Shown here: positions 40,586 through 48,300 of the stretch, in pieces
How the letters are laid out: the number at the start of each line of letters is the position of its first letter
Numbering within the stretch: the first letter of the stretch is position 1
Origin: Kiritimatiellota bacterium
GTDB taxonomy: Bacteria; Verrucomicrobiota; Kiritimatiellia; JAAZAB01
Direction: 5' to 3'
DNA length: 48,300 nucleotides
Assembly: GCA_026398415.1 (NCBI GenBank)
Contig: JAPLSY010000026.1
Location: 1-48,300, forward strand
Translations under genes and position numbers: made by a program
The notes under the pieces: generated by a model
Told to the model about the DNA's origin: nothing
What the model saw: the letters and a program-made list of their open reading frames with translations, nothing else
Database searches by the model: none

Positions 40586-41410
40586 CTAATCCCAGATTTT
40601 CGGCAGATTCTTGATGCGATCAAAGCTGAATACGGGGCCATCCTTGCAGGCATAGTAAGGACCCAACCGGCAATGCCCGCATTTTCCGATCCCGCAACTC
40701 ATGTTCTTTTCCATGGAAAGATAGATGTTTTCCGGCGCGTAACCGAGATGCAGAAGTTCCAGTGTCGCAAATTTCATCATGATCGGCGGTCCGCACACCA
40801 CGGCCACACCTTCGCTGGGATTGCATTTCAGCTTGTCCGGTGCCAGAATTTTCGTGACTACGCCTTCATTGCCTTTCCAGTCGGCATCGCGTTTGTCAAC
40901 GCTGATCATGACATCCATTTCTTTCCGGCCCCAGCCGTCTTCCACGGCTTTGCGATAGACGATATCCGCGGGGGTTTTGGCGCCATAACGGATAAAAATT
41001 TTCTTATATTTGCCCATATCCTCGAAAAGCGCGAACAGCAGGGCCCGGAGCGGCGCCAAGCCCACGCCACCGCCCACAATCAGGACTTCCCGTCCGTAGT
41101 ATTTCTCCAGGGGGTATGGCTGGCCCAGCGGCCCGCGGATGGCCAGATCCGCGCCGGGCTCCAAGGCGTGAAGTTTTTCCGTGACCCGGCCCACGCGCAT
41201 AATCGTGATTTCGATCTTTTCACTTACCGTCGGCGACGACGACGGCGTAAAAGGCGCCTCCCCTATTCCGGGCACGGTCAAGGCAATAAACTGGCCGGCC
41301 TTAAACGCAAGCGGCTTCGCCGGGCGCACCAAGAAGGTCTTGATGTTGGCCGTTTCCCGGACCACATTTTCCAGCTTGGCTGGCATGGGCATGTATGGAT
41401 TACAACTCAT
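40586..41410 (-). CDS. FAD/NAD(P)-binding oxidoreductase, HydG (sulfhydrogenase gamma) type
   Basis: This 274-residue protein is of the ferredoxin-NADP reductase fold. The FAD part has FTPSSSP and RVGRVTEKLH. The NAD(P) part has VLIVGGGVGLAPLRALL and VVCGPPIMMKF. A C-terminal 2Fe-2S motif, SCGIGKCGHCRLGPYYAC, is like that of PyrK and HydG. In group 3b hydrogenases (P. furiosus sulfhydrogenase) HydG exchanges electrons with NAD(P)H. Finding it inside a membrane group 4 operon is unusual. It overlaps the HydB-like gene by 11 bases. Confidence 0.92.
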   Translation of the reverse strand: MSCNPYMPMPAKLENVVRETANIKTFLVRPAKPLAFKAGQFIALTVPGIGEAPFTPSSSPTVSEKIEITIMRVGRVTEKLHALEPGADLAIRGPLGQPYPLEKYYGREVLIVGGGVGLAPLRALLFALFEDMGKYKKIFIRYGAKTPADIVYRKAVEDGWGRKEMDVMISVDKRDADWKGNEGVVTKILAPDKLKCNPSEGVAVVCGPPIMMKFATLELLHLGYAPENIYLSMEKNMSCGIGKCGHCRLGPYYACKDGPVFSFDRIKNLPKIWD

Positions 41411-42467
41411 TGACGGCTCTCTTCAAGACCTCGCGTATGTCAATCTTGCCCGTGCAGGCTTCAACACAACGCCCGCAACCTTCGCAGGCATAGCTTCCGA
41501 GAACTTGCGGAAAGAAACTGAATTTTTTATCGAAACGATTATACAGTCTTTCGGCGCGATGCCGACGCGGATTGGCCCCGCCGGCAACGGCGGCGAAATT
41601 CCTGTAAAGGCATGAATCCCACTGTTTTACACGGTAATTGGCGCCGTTTTTACCTTTGCCGTCGGCCAGCAAGAAACAGTGGCAGGTGCAGCAGATCAGG
41701 TTGCAGGCTCCACATTCAACGCAATCCTCCGCAAAGTCATCCCAGATTTTTTTGCCCTGGGATTTTTCGACCGCCTGGCGCAAGTCGGCACCGCAGGCCA
41801 GTCCCATTTTTTCGGTTTGCGCACACACTTTTTTGCAAAGTTCCTGCCGGTTCTGGTCACGCGCTTTCAGAATCGCGGCATCGGCCGCAGACAGCAGGCT
41901 TTCCGCCTTCTTCAGCAACTGCTTGCCCCGTTCGCTTCCCGCCTCGACCACGTAACCGAGGTCGGTCGGCGAAAGATTGACATCGAAACCGGCTTTGGGA
42001 TAAGGCTGTTCCTTGACCGCCGGGCAAAAACACACCTCGCACGCATCGGTGCAATCACAGGAAACAATGATGGTCTTTTCGCGCGCTTCCTTGTAGACAG
42101 GGTCCACCGGCGCGGTGTTCAGAAACACGTAGTCGTGGATCTTGAGCGCGGCAACATCGCAGTTCTTCGCGCCAATCACGATGCGTTCCGGGATGTGTTC
42201 ATCCGGCGCGGCGCCCCCTAGCGAGCCAAGCAACTCGCGGGGACGAAACACCAGGGCCTTTAACGGTTCAACTTGACGAAACGCGCCCAGCGTGTGCTTG
42301 CCGGCTTGCCAAGCATCGGATCGAACCAGATGATACTGCGACTCGGCCCGTTCGAGCGCATAGAGCTCACGACCTTCAGCGATGATGCCCAGAAAATTAT
42401 CCAGCTTGGCTTTTTCAAGTTTATACACGACGTTTTCTTTCTGGCTTGGAAAAAATGAAGACACCAT
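41400..42467 (-). CDS. 4Fe-4S dicluster protein, HydB (sulfhydrogenase beta)/AsrA type
   Basis: This protein of about 355 residues has an N-terminal domain with PRELLG and IGAKNCDVAALKIHD, a central Cys-rich part (CDCTDACEVCFCP), and two C-terminal cluster motifs: CVECGACNLICCTCHC and CEGCGRCVEAC. This layout is that of HydB and anaerobic sulfite reductase subunit A, which link a HydG-type flavoprotein to the partner enzyme. It is the first gene of cluster B, 28 bases after valS. The start is uncertain: ATG at 42467 overlaps a promoter-like -10 (42463-42468), and a GTG at 42428 opening MYKLEKAKL would fit the family better. Confidence 0.88.
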   Translation of the reverse strand: MVSSFFPSQKENVVYKLEKAKLDNFLGIIAEGRELYALERAESQYHLVRSDAWQAGKHTLGAFRQVEPLKALVFRPRELLGSLGGAAPDEHIPERIVIGAKNCDVAALKIHDYVFLNTAPVDPVYKEAREKTIIVSCDCTDACEVCFCPAVKEQPYPKAGFDVNLSPTDLGYVVEAGSERGKQLLKKAESLLSAADAAILKARDQNRQELCKKVCAQTEKMGLACGADLRQAVEKSQGKKIWDDFAEDCVECGACNLICCTCHCFLLADGKGKNGANYRVKQWDSCLYRNFAAVAGGANPRRHRAERLYNRFDKKFSFFPQVLGSYACEGCGRCVEACTGKIDIREVLKRAVNEL

Positions 42468-42491
42468 ACTGCGCCCTGAATACTCTGTCAA
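42463..42491 (-). promoter_or_regulatory. Candidate promoter for cluster B
   Basis: TTGACA (42491-42486), a 17-base spacer and TATGGT (42468-42463) lie on the minus strand directly after the valS stop. If used, transcription would begin near 42456 and translation at the GTG at 42428. Confidence 0.4.
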
Positions 42492-42495
42492 ATTA

Positions 42496-45228
42496 TTAAC
42501 GTTGATTTTTGCTTTCCTCGGACAGGACAGCAATCAAACGGCACAGTTTTTCGCACTTATCCTGGAGCTCCTGTTTGCGAGAGCGTTGCTGCTCGATAAT
42601 TTCGGGCGGGGCCCGTTGCACAAACTCGACGCTTTCCAACTTGCGACTAACGAACGTGAGATCGCCGGAGGTTTTGGTCAATTGCCCGTTCAGACGCTGG
42701 ACTTCCGCCTGCACGTCAATTACACCCTCGATCGGGATAAAAATGGTGCCCAGCTTGCTGATGCCGTTGATCATGCGGACCGGGTGGAAGTCCGGATCAA
42801 CACTCAGCGATTCCGCGCGCAACAGGAAAGCAATTGAGGCCCCATCGGCCCGCAGGAGTTCGGTCATGCCGACGTTTTCGGGCCGAATGATGTACCGGAT
42901 TTTCAGGGCGGGTGAAATACCGTAATCGGCGCGCAAAGTCCGCCCGACACGGATCAGGTCATGCTTGTTTTCCACGTATTCCACCGTGCGGCTGTCAATC
43001 CCCCACTTGCCGAGCTCATCCAGGTCAAAAGCTTTGGGCCAGGGCCCCGCCATGATGGAATCCGCCTCGGCGCCGTAGCCCATTGCATGCCAAAGTTCTT
43101 CCGTTATGAATGGGATGATGGGATGCAGAAGGGTTAAGGCGTTGGCAAAGACATAATGACAGACCAACCGGGTCTGCGCACGCCGGGCAGGGTCCTCCGC
43201 ATTGAGCCCGATCTTGGCATATTCGATGTACCAATCGCAGAACTGGTGCCACACGAACTCATACAGGTTTTTGGCCAGATCGTTAAACCGGCACCGTTCC
43301 AGATTTTCCGTGCAGGCGGCAATCGTGTCATGCAGACGGGCCAGGATGTGCTTATCGTCCGGCGTCAGCAGGGCAGGATTGAAGGCCTGCCCGCAATGCT
43401 GGAGCGTAGCGACTGCGGGCGCGGTTAGCGCTTCGCGATGGACCGGGGTATCCTTGGTATGCATCTGCATGAACCGGGCGGCATTCCAAAGCTTGGTCAA
43501 AAAATTGCGGCCCAGCTCGAATTTTTCCTTGGCCAGGTGCACATCCTGGCCCACGGCCGTAACCATAACCAGGCTGAACCGGAGGGCATCGGCGCTAAAA
43601 TCCTTGATGATCGCCAGCGGGTCAATGGAATTGCCCAGACTCTTGCTCATCTTGCGGCCCGTGTCGTCCCGGACCGTGCCATGGATATAGACGGTGCGGA
43701 AGGGAATATCGCCCATGAATTCCAAGCCGGCCATGACCATACGCGCCACCCAGAAGAAGATTATTTCCGGGGCCGTAACCAGGGTGTCGGTGGGATAATA
43801 AAACGCCAGGTCCTTGTTCGGCGCGGGCCATCCCAACGTGCTGAACGGCCACAGCCACGACGAAAACCACGTGTCGAGCACGTCCTCGTCCTGCTGGAAG
43901 CCTTTGGAACCACAGGCCGGGCAAGCGGCCGGATGGCCCTTGGCAGCCCACTCGTGGCGGCAGGCCTGGCAGTAAAACACCGGTATCCGGTGCCCCCACC
44001 AGATCTGACGCGAAATACACCAGTCGCGGATATTTTCCATCCAGTCAAGATAGACCTTGGTCCACCGCTCGGGCATAAACTGAATGCGTCCATCCTTGAC
44101 GACCTCAATAGCGGGACGGGCCAAGGGCTTCATACGTACAAACCATTGCAGGGACAGACGTGGTTCAACGACCGTGTCGCACCGGTAACAGTGTCCAACG
44201 GCATGGGCATGGTCCTCGATTTTCTCAATCAGATGGGCTTTTTGCAAATCCTCCACGATCTGCCGGCGGCAGGCAACACGATCCAGGCCGCGGTATGGCC
44301 CGGCGTTTTCGTTCATGGTGCCATCCTCGTGCATGACGTTGATGGGCGTCAGGCCGTGCCGCTGGCCTATTTCAAAGTCATTGGGATCGTGGGCGGGCGT
44401 CACCTTGACCACACCGGTGCCGAACTCCGGGTCCACGAAGTCATCCTGGATCACAGGCAGCGGCCGATCCAGGACCGGGAGCAGAAAAAGCTTGCCCTTC
44501 AGGTGCGCATAGCGCTCATCGCGTGGGTTGACGGCCACAGCCACGTCCCCCAAGAGCGTTTCCGGACGGGTCGTGGCCACCACGATGGAATCTTTTTTCT
44601 GTCCTTTTTTCAGCGGGTAACGGATGTAATACAGTTTACCGGCCGTTTCCACATGCACGCTTTCCTCGTCGGAGAGCGCCGTATGGCAGCGCGGACACCA
44701 ATTGATAATATAGTTGCCGCGATAAATAAGTTTCTTATCGTATAGCCGCACAAAAACTTCCGCCACGGCATCGCTGAGCCCCTCGTCCATGGTAAACCGC
44801 TCGCGATCCCAGTCGCAGGAAGCCCCCAGTTTCTTTAACTGCTGGATGATCGTCGAGCCGTACTGCGCGCGCCATTCCCAAACCCGCTTGACAAACTGTT
44901 CGCGGCCAAGGTCAGAGCGTGTTTTGCCCTCCTTGCGAAGCGCACGCTCCACGACGTTCTGGGTCGCGATGCCGGCATGGTCCGTGCCGGGCAACCAGAG
45001 TGTGTTACGACCCTGCATATGGCGCCAGCGGACGAGGATGTCCTGGATCGTGACGTTCAGCGCATGGCCCATGTGCAGAATACCCGTCACGTTGGGGGGC
45101 GGGATTACAATGGTATAGGGCTTCCCGCCGCGGCCAGCCTCGGCATGAAAAGCTTTTTTTTCCAGCCAACGGGCATACCACTTATCTTCCACTTTTTGGG
45201 CATCGTACGTTTTATCAAGTTCGAACAT
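42496..45228 (-). CDS. valS: Valyl-tRNA synthetase
   Basis: This 910-residue class Ia synthetase charges tRNA-Val. PPPNVTGILHMGHALN holds the HIGH-type motif HMGH (52-55), and GRKMSKSLGNSIDP holds KMSKS. LPGTDHAGIATQ, the editing-domain region and the C-terminal coiled-coil tRNA arm (last 70 or so residues, rich in Glu, Lys, Leu and Gln) are all present. The ATG at 45228 (MFELDKTYD) is preferred to 45258, because homology begins there and GGA lies ahead. It is upstream of cluster B by 28 bases and without a clear terminator. Confidence 0.97.
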   Translation of the reverse strand: MFELDKTYDAQKVEDKWYARWLEKKAFHAEAGRGGKPYTIVIPPPNVTGILHMGHALNVTIQDILVRWRHMQGRNTLWLPGTDHAGIATQNVVERALRKEGKTRSDLGREQFVKRVWEWRAQYGSTIIQQLKKLGASCDWDRERFTMDEGLSDAVAEVFVRLYDKKLIYRGNYIINWCPRCHTALSDEESVHVETAGKLYYIRYPLKKGQKKDSIVVATTRPETLLGDVAVAVNPRDERYAHLKGKLFLLPVLDRPLPVIQDDFVDPEFGTGVVKVTPAHDPNDFEIGQRHGLTPINVMHEDGTMNENAGPYRGLDRVACRRQIVEDLQKAHLIEKIEDHAHAVGHCYRCDTVVEPRLSLQWFVRMKPLARPAIEVVKDGRIQFMPERWTKVYLDWMENIRDWCISRQIWWGHRIPVFYCQACRHEWAAKGHPAACPACGSKGFQQDEDVLDTWFSSWLWPFSTLGWPAPNKDLAFYYPTDTLVTAPEIIFFWVARMVMAGLEFMGDIPFRTVYIHGTVRDDTGRKMSKSLGNSIDPLAIIKDFSADALRFSLVMVTAVGQDVHLAKEKFELGRNFLTKLWNAARFMQMHTKDTPVHREALTAPAVATLQHCGQAFNPALLTPDDKHILARLHDTIAACTENLERCRFNDLAKNLYEFVWHQFCDWYIEYAKIGLNAEDPARRAQTRLVCHYVFANALTLLHPIIPFITEELWHAMGYGAEADSIMAGPWPKAFDLDELGKWGIDSRTVEYVENKHDLIRVGRTLRADYGISPALKIRYIIRPENVGMTELLRADGASIAFLLRAESLSVDPDFHPVRMINGISKLGTIFIPIEGVIDVQAEVQRLNGQLTKTSGDLTFVSRKLESVEFVQRAPPEIIEQQRSRKQELQDKCEKLCRLIAVLSEESKNQR

Positions 45229-45265
45229 CGGTAATTCCAACGCGGGCTTTGCCCGCAACCCAAAA

Positions 45266-45360
45266 GAATTTGCCCGCTAAACACGCGAAAAAAACGCTGG
45301 ATTTAAAAGAAAAATCTTTTCTTTTTTCGCGTCCTTTCGCGTGTTTCGCGGGCAAAATTC
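45266..45360. repeat. Intergenic inverted repeat between cimA and valS
   Basis: The left arm has GAATTTGCCCGCTAAACACGCGAAA and the right arm has TTTCGCGTGTTTCGCGGGCAAAATTC, with an A/T-rich centre. It could fold into a hairpin of about 95 bases. A second small hairpin, GCGGGC-TTT-GCCCGC, lies at 45242-45256 just before valS. Confidence 0.8.
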
Positions 45361-45434
45361 CGGTTTCTTTTCTTGTTTTTTATAGCGGTTTCTGGCGGAC
45401 CTAATCCAAATTCGGATTACGATTTCTGCATTCT

Positions 45435-47021
45435 TCATTTTTTCCGGCGCCGGGCCTGCTCGTCCTTGAAGAGCTTGTATTCCACGCCATCCACCAAGGC
45501 CTCCCAGGAGGCTTCGATAATATTTTCAGAAACGCCCACCGTGCTCCAGGTGTCCTTGCCATCGCTGGACTCGATGATCACCCGCGTCTTGGCCGCCGTG
45601 GCCTCCTTGGGATCAAGAATGCGTACGCTGAAATCGGTTAGCGCCACCTTGGCGATCGCCGGGTAAAACCGCGTCAAGGCCCGGCGCAGGGCATTATCCA
45701 GGGCATTGACGGGGCCATCGCCCTCGCCGGCCGTATGTTCGATCTCGTTGCCGACTTTCACCTTGATGGTCGCTTCCGACAGGCAGGGTTCGTTCTTGCC
45801 GCGCTTTTCAACAATCACGCGATAGCCTTCCAGTTCAAAGAAGGCCTTATGGCGCTTCAAAACCTTCTGGATCAGGATCTTGAAAGAGGCGTCCGCCGAC
45901 TCAAACTGGTAGCCCTTCTTTTCCAATTGCTCCAGCTTGTTGAGCACCTCCCGGATTTCCGGAGAGGACTTGCTTATATTCTCGCCCATTTCAACGGCCT
46001 TGAGCAGGATGTTACTGCCGCCCGAAAGCTCCGAAATCAGGATGCGGCGCGCATTGCCCACTATTTCCGGCGGAACATGTTCGAAACTGCGCGGATTCTT
46101 TTCCACCGCATTGACGTGCATGCCCGCCTTGTGGGCGAACGCGCTTTCCCCAACGTAGGCGGCATGGCGGGCATGGAGCGTGTTCAGCACATTATCCACG
46201 AACCGCGAGAGATCCATCAAGCTGCCCAGGTTAGGCTTACAGCAACAGTCGCAACCCGCCTTCAGCACCAGGCCGGGGATAATCGCGCACAGGTTGGCGT
46301 TGCCGCAACGTTCACCGTAGCCATTGATCGTACCCTGCACCTGGACCGCGCCGACACGCACCGCCTCGATGGAATTGGCCACCGCCAGTTCGGCATCGTT
46401 GTGACAATGAATACCCACCGGCATTGCCACGGCCGCGACCACGGCACGGGTAATATCGGCGATTTCATGCGGCAGACAGCCCCCGCGGGTATCGCACAGC
46501 ACCAGGCAATCCGCGCCGGCTTCCAGGGCCGATCGCAGCGTGGCCATCGCATAAGTCGGACTGTCTTTATAACCGTCAAAGAAATGCTCGGCATCGTAGA
46601 TCACCTCGCGACCGCGCTGTTTTAGATAGGCCACCGTATCCCGGATCATGGCCAGGTTTTCGTCCTCGGTCGTCCGCAGAACATCGTTCACATGCAGGCG
46701 CCAGGCCTTACCAAAGATAGTGACAACGGATGTCTGCGCTTCAATCAGTTTCAGGGTGCCCTGGTCCTCGCCCACCGGCGTACGGGCGTGGCGCGTACTG
46801 CCAAAGGCCGCCACTTTGGCATGCTTGAATTTCTTCATCCGGATTTCCCGGAAGAACTGCATGTCCTTCGGGTTGGACGCGGCAAATCCGCCCTCGATAT
46901 AATCAATGCCAAACTCATCCAACCGCAGGGCCACACGAATTTTACCGGCCACGGAAAGCGAAACACCTTCCCCTTGCATGCCATCACGCAAAGTCGTATC
47001 ATAAATTTGGATGTTTTTCAT
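45435..47021 (-). CDS. cimA: (R)-citramalate synthase
   Basis: This 528-residue enzyme condenses pyruvate and acetyl-CoA to citramalate, the first step of the threonine-independent isoleucine route. The N-terminal barrel has YDTTLRDGMQGEG, HCHNDAELAVANS (metal-binding His pair) and NGYGERCGNANL. GESAFAHKAGMHVNAV follows, and then the LeuA dimer/allosteric domain. The LRDGMQGEG wording and the FGSTRHA block mark the CimA group, not LeuA. It starts 16 bases after the aspartate kinase reading frame, consistent with an amino-acid biosynthesis operon. Confidence 0.95.
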   Translation of the reverse strand: MKNIQIYDTTLRDGMQGEGVSLSVAGKIRVALRLDEFGIDYIEGGFAASNPKDMQFFREIRMKKFKHAKVAAFGSTRHARTPVGEDQGTLKLIEAQTSVVTIFGKAWRLHVNDVLRTTEDENLAMIRDTVAYLKQRGREVIYDAEHFFDGYKDSPTYAMATLRSALEAGADCLVLCDTRGGCLPHEIADITRAVVAAVAMPVGIHCHNDAELAVANSIEAVRVGAVQVQGTINGYGERCGNANLCAIIPGLVLKAGCDCCCKPNLGSLMDLSRFVDNVLNTLHARHAAYVGESAFAHKAGMHVNAVEKNPRSFEHVPPEIVGNARRILISELSGGSNILLKAVEMGENISKSSPEIREVLNKLEQLEKKGYQFESADASFKILIQKVLKRHKAFFELEGYRVIVEKRGKNEPCLSEATIKVKVGNEIEHTAGEGDGPVNALDNALRRALTRFYPAIAKVALTDFSVRILDPKEATAAKTRVIIESSDGKDTWSTVGVSENIIEASWEALVDGVEYKLFKDEQARRRKK

Positions 47022-47037
47022 TGCTTAGCCCTCCTGA

Positions 47038-48233
47038 TCATTTCTGCCGGACTTTAGCCTTCGCCTTGGCCGCCGGCTTGCCCCGCGCAACGCGGGGCTT
47101 GTCCAACCGAAATGCCTTGTGCAGGGCAATCATGGCCTTATCGGCCAGCGCCTTGCGGACGATCACCGAGATTTTGATCTCGGAGGTCGAAATCATAAGA
47201 ATATTGACGCCCTGTTCGGCCAGCGTCTTGAACATCTGGAAGGCAACGCCCGAATGGCCGCGCATACCCACCCCCACGATGCTGACCTTGGCAATGTCCG
47301 CATCAACGTTCACGGCATGTACGCCCACGCCTTTGGCCGCGGTCTGCATCACGCGCCGCGTCTTGGCCAGATCCTCCTCGGGCACGGTGAACGAAATATC
47401 CGTCATTCCCTGGGCACTGATGTTCTGAACGATCATGTCGATGTTGATGCTGGCGCCGGCCAAATCCTTGAACAGCCGCGCCGCCACGCCCGGATGATCG
47501 GGCACGCCCGCCAGGGTGATTTTGACCTCGTCTTTATCCGCCGAAACGCCTCGGACACAGTTCCACGCCGTATTTCTTGGCAAACTCGACCGACCGCGAC
47601 ACAAGCACCTTGGCGCCCAGACTGGCCAGTTCAAGCATCTCATCATACGCGATTTCGTCCAACTTGCAGGCCTTTTTGACGATGCGCGGATCAGCCGAAT
47701 AGACACCCTCGACATCGGTAAAAATCTGGCACCGGTCGGCCTTCAACGCGGCGGCCAAAGCCACCGCGGTGGTATCGGAACCGCCCCGCCCTAACGTCGC
47801 AATATCGCTCCGGCGTCTGTCCCTGGAATCCGGCCACGATCACGATTTGACCGGCCTTCAAATGCTTCCGGATTCGCCGGGGATTAATCCCCATGATCTT
47901 GGCCTTGCGATGCATGGCATCGGTAAAAATCCCGGCCTGGGGACCGGTCAGTGAAACAGCGTCCGCCCCCATGGCATGCAGGGCCATCGCCAGCATGGCC
48001 ACGGATACCTGCTCGCCCGTGGACATGAGCATGTCCATTTCCCGATCGCTGGGCGTAGCGGTGATCTGCTGCGCCAGCTTGATCAGGTCATCCGTGGTAT
48101 CCCCCATCGCGCTGACAATCACCACGACCTGGTGCCCGCCTTGCTGGGTTTCCAGAACCCGGGAAGCTACGCGCCGGATACAGGCCGCGTCCGCCACCGA
48201 GCTACCGCCAAATTTCTGAACGATCAATCCCAT
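47038..48233 (-). pseudogene. lysC: Aspartate kinase reading frame broken by two frameshifts
   Basis: The product should phosphorylate aspartate for Lys/Thr/Met synthesis. The N-terminal part (48233 to about 47808, opening MGLIVQKFGGSSVAD) ends at QTPE. The middle part (about 47807 to 47553, [14 protein letters not shown] to KYGVEL) lies in another frame. The C-terminal part (about 47552 to 47038, two ACT domains with AGVPDHPG and VGVGMRGHSG) is in a third. At each junction one codon looks shortened by two bases (between Glu and Asp of PEGD, and after KYGVEL). Either the gene is dead or the assembly has two small errors. The tail is Lys/Ala-rich. Translation would start at the ATG at 48233. 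Confidence 0.8.
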
Positions 48234-48300
48234 ACCTGACCCCTGAAGTTGTTTAATGCTTAAAATCGCAAGCATTCACGCAATGTTGAAATTAGAAATT

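Noticed and set aside
29881..42467. Cluster B as an Mbs/Mbx-type sulfur-reducing complex
   Set aside because: Mbs/Mbx lack the full nickel cysteine set and need no maturation protease. Both features are present here.
43438..44745. Long plus-strand open frame opposite valS
   Set aside because: It is antisense to an intact valyl-tRNA synthetase and has no domain signature.

Overview
The window looks like bacterial chromosome from an anaerobe that makes or uses H2. It has no rRNA, tRNA, CRISPR array, transposase or phage gene that I can support. Gene density is high and there are short, tightly packed operons. The mix of accessory genes (a xylose-isomerase-like barrel protein, a GH29 fucosidase, a Gfo/Idh/MocA oxidoreductase, an LssY-type lipoprotein, a DUF5684 membrane protein) together with many small palindromic intergenic repeats would suit a PVC-type lineage (Kiritimatiellota, Lentisphaerota, Verrucomicrobiota). 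That placement is inference from gene content, not a measured phylogeny.

Layout. Positions 1-16 kb hold mixed single genes: a truncated sugar isomerase-like gene at the left edge, a DUF5684 protein, a Ser/Thr kinase with a broken receiver domain, a pseudouridine synthase, an LssY-domain lipoprotein, DUF1846, comEC, an alpha-L-fucosidase, a Ste24-type protease, a COG0731 radical SAM protein, an FmdB zinc ribbon, a DacA-type carboxypeptidase and a MocA-family oxidoreductase. Positions 16.4-26.5 kb (+ strand) hold hydrogenase cluster A. Positions 26.5-29.8 kb hold a URO-D family protein, an unknown membrane protein and an M19-like protein. Positions 42.5-29.9 kb (- strand) hold hydrogenase cluster B. 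The right end (- strand) holds valS, cimA and an aspartate kinase gene with two frameshifts.

The main system is a pair of group 4 (energy-converting) [NiFe]-hydrogenase operons lying tail to tail. Both catalytic subunits keep the four nickel-binding cysteines, both have a C-terminal tail like that of HycE, and each operon ends with its own maturation protease. Cluster A has homologues of all eleven core complex I subunits (A, B, C, D, H, I, J, K and three antiporter-like L/M/N subunits), yet its D subunit is a hydrogenase. Cluster B has a complete Mrp Na+/H+ antiporter set (split MrpA, B, C, D, E, F, G) joined to a hydrogenase module and, at its 5' end, a HydB/HydG-type FAD/NAD(P)H-linked pair normally found in cytosolic group 3b hydrogenases, plus a multi-cluster ferredoxin-like subunit. 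I infer that A couples reduced ferredoxin and H+ reduction to ion pumping. B may connect the NAD(P)H pool, H2 and a sodium gradient. Together they could cycle H2 or balance two electron carriers. No hyp maturation genes are in view.

Other structure includes several families of palindromic repeats. One lies directly after the catalytic subunit gene in each hydrogenase operon, one is flanked by a 15-bp direct repeat like a target-site duplication, and some are inserted in frame inside coding genes (comEC and the radical SAM gene).
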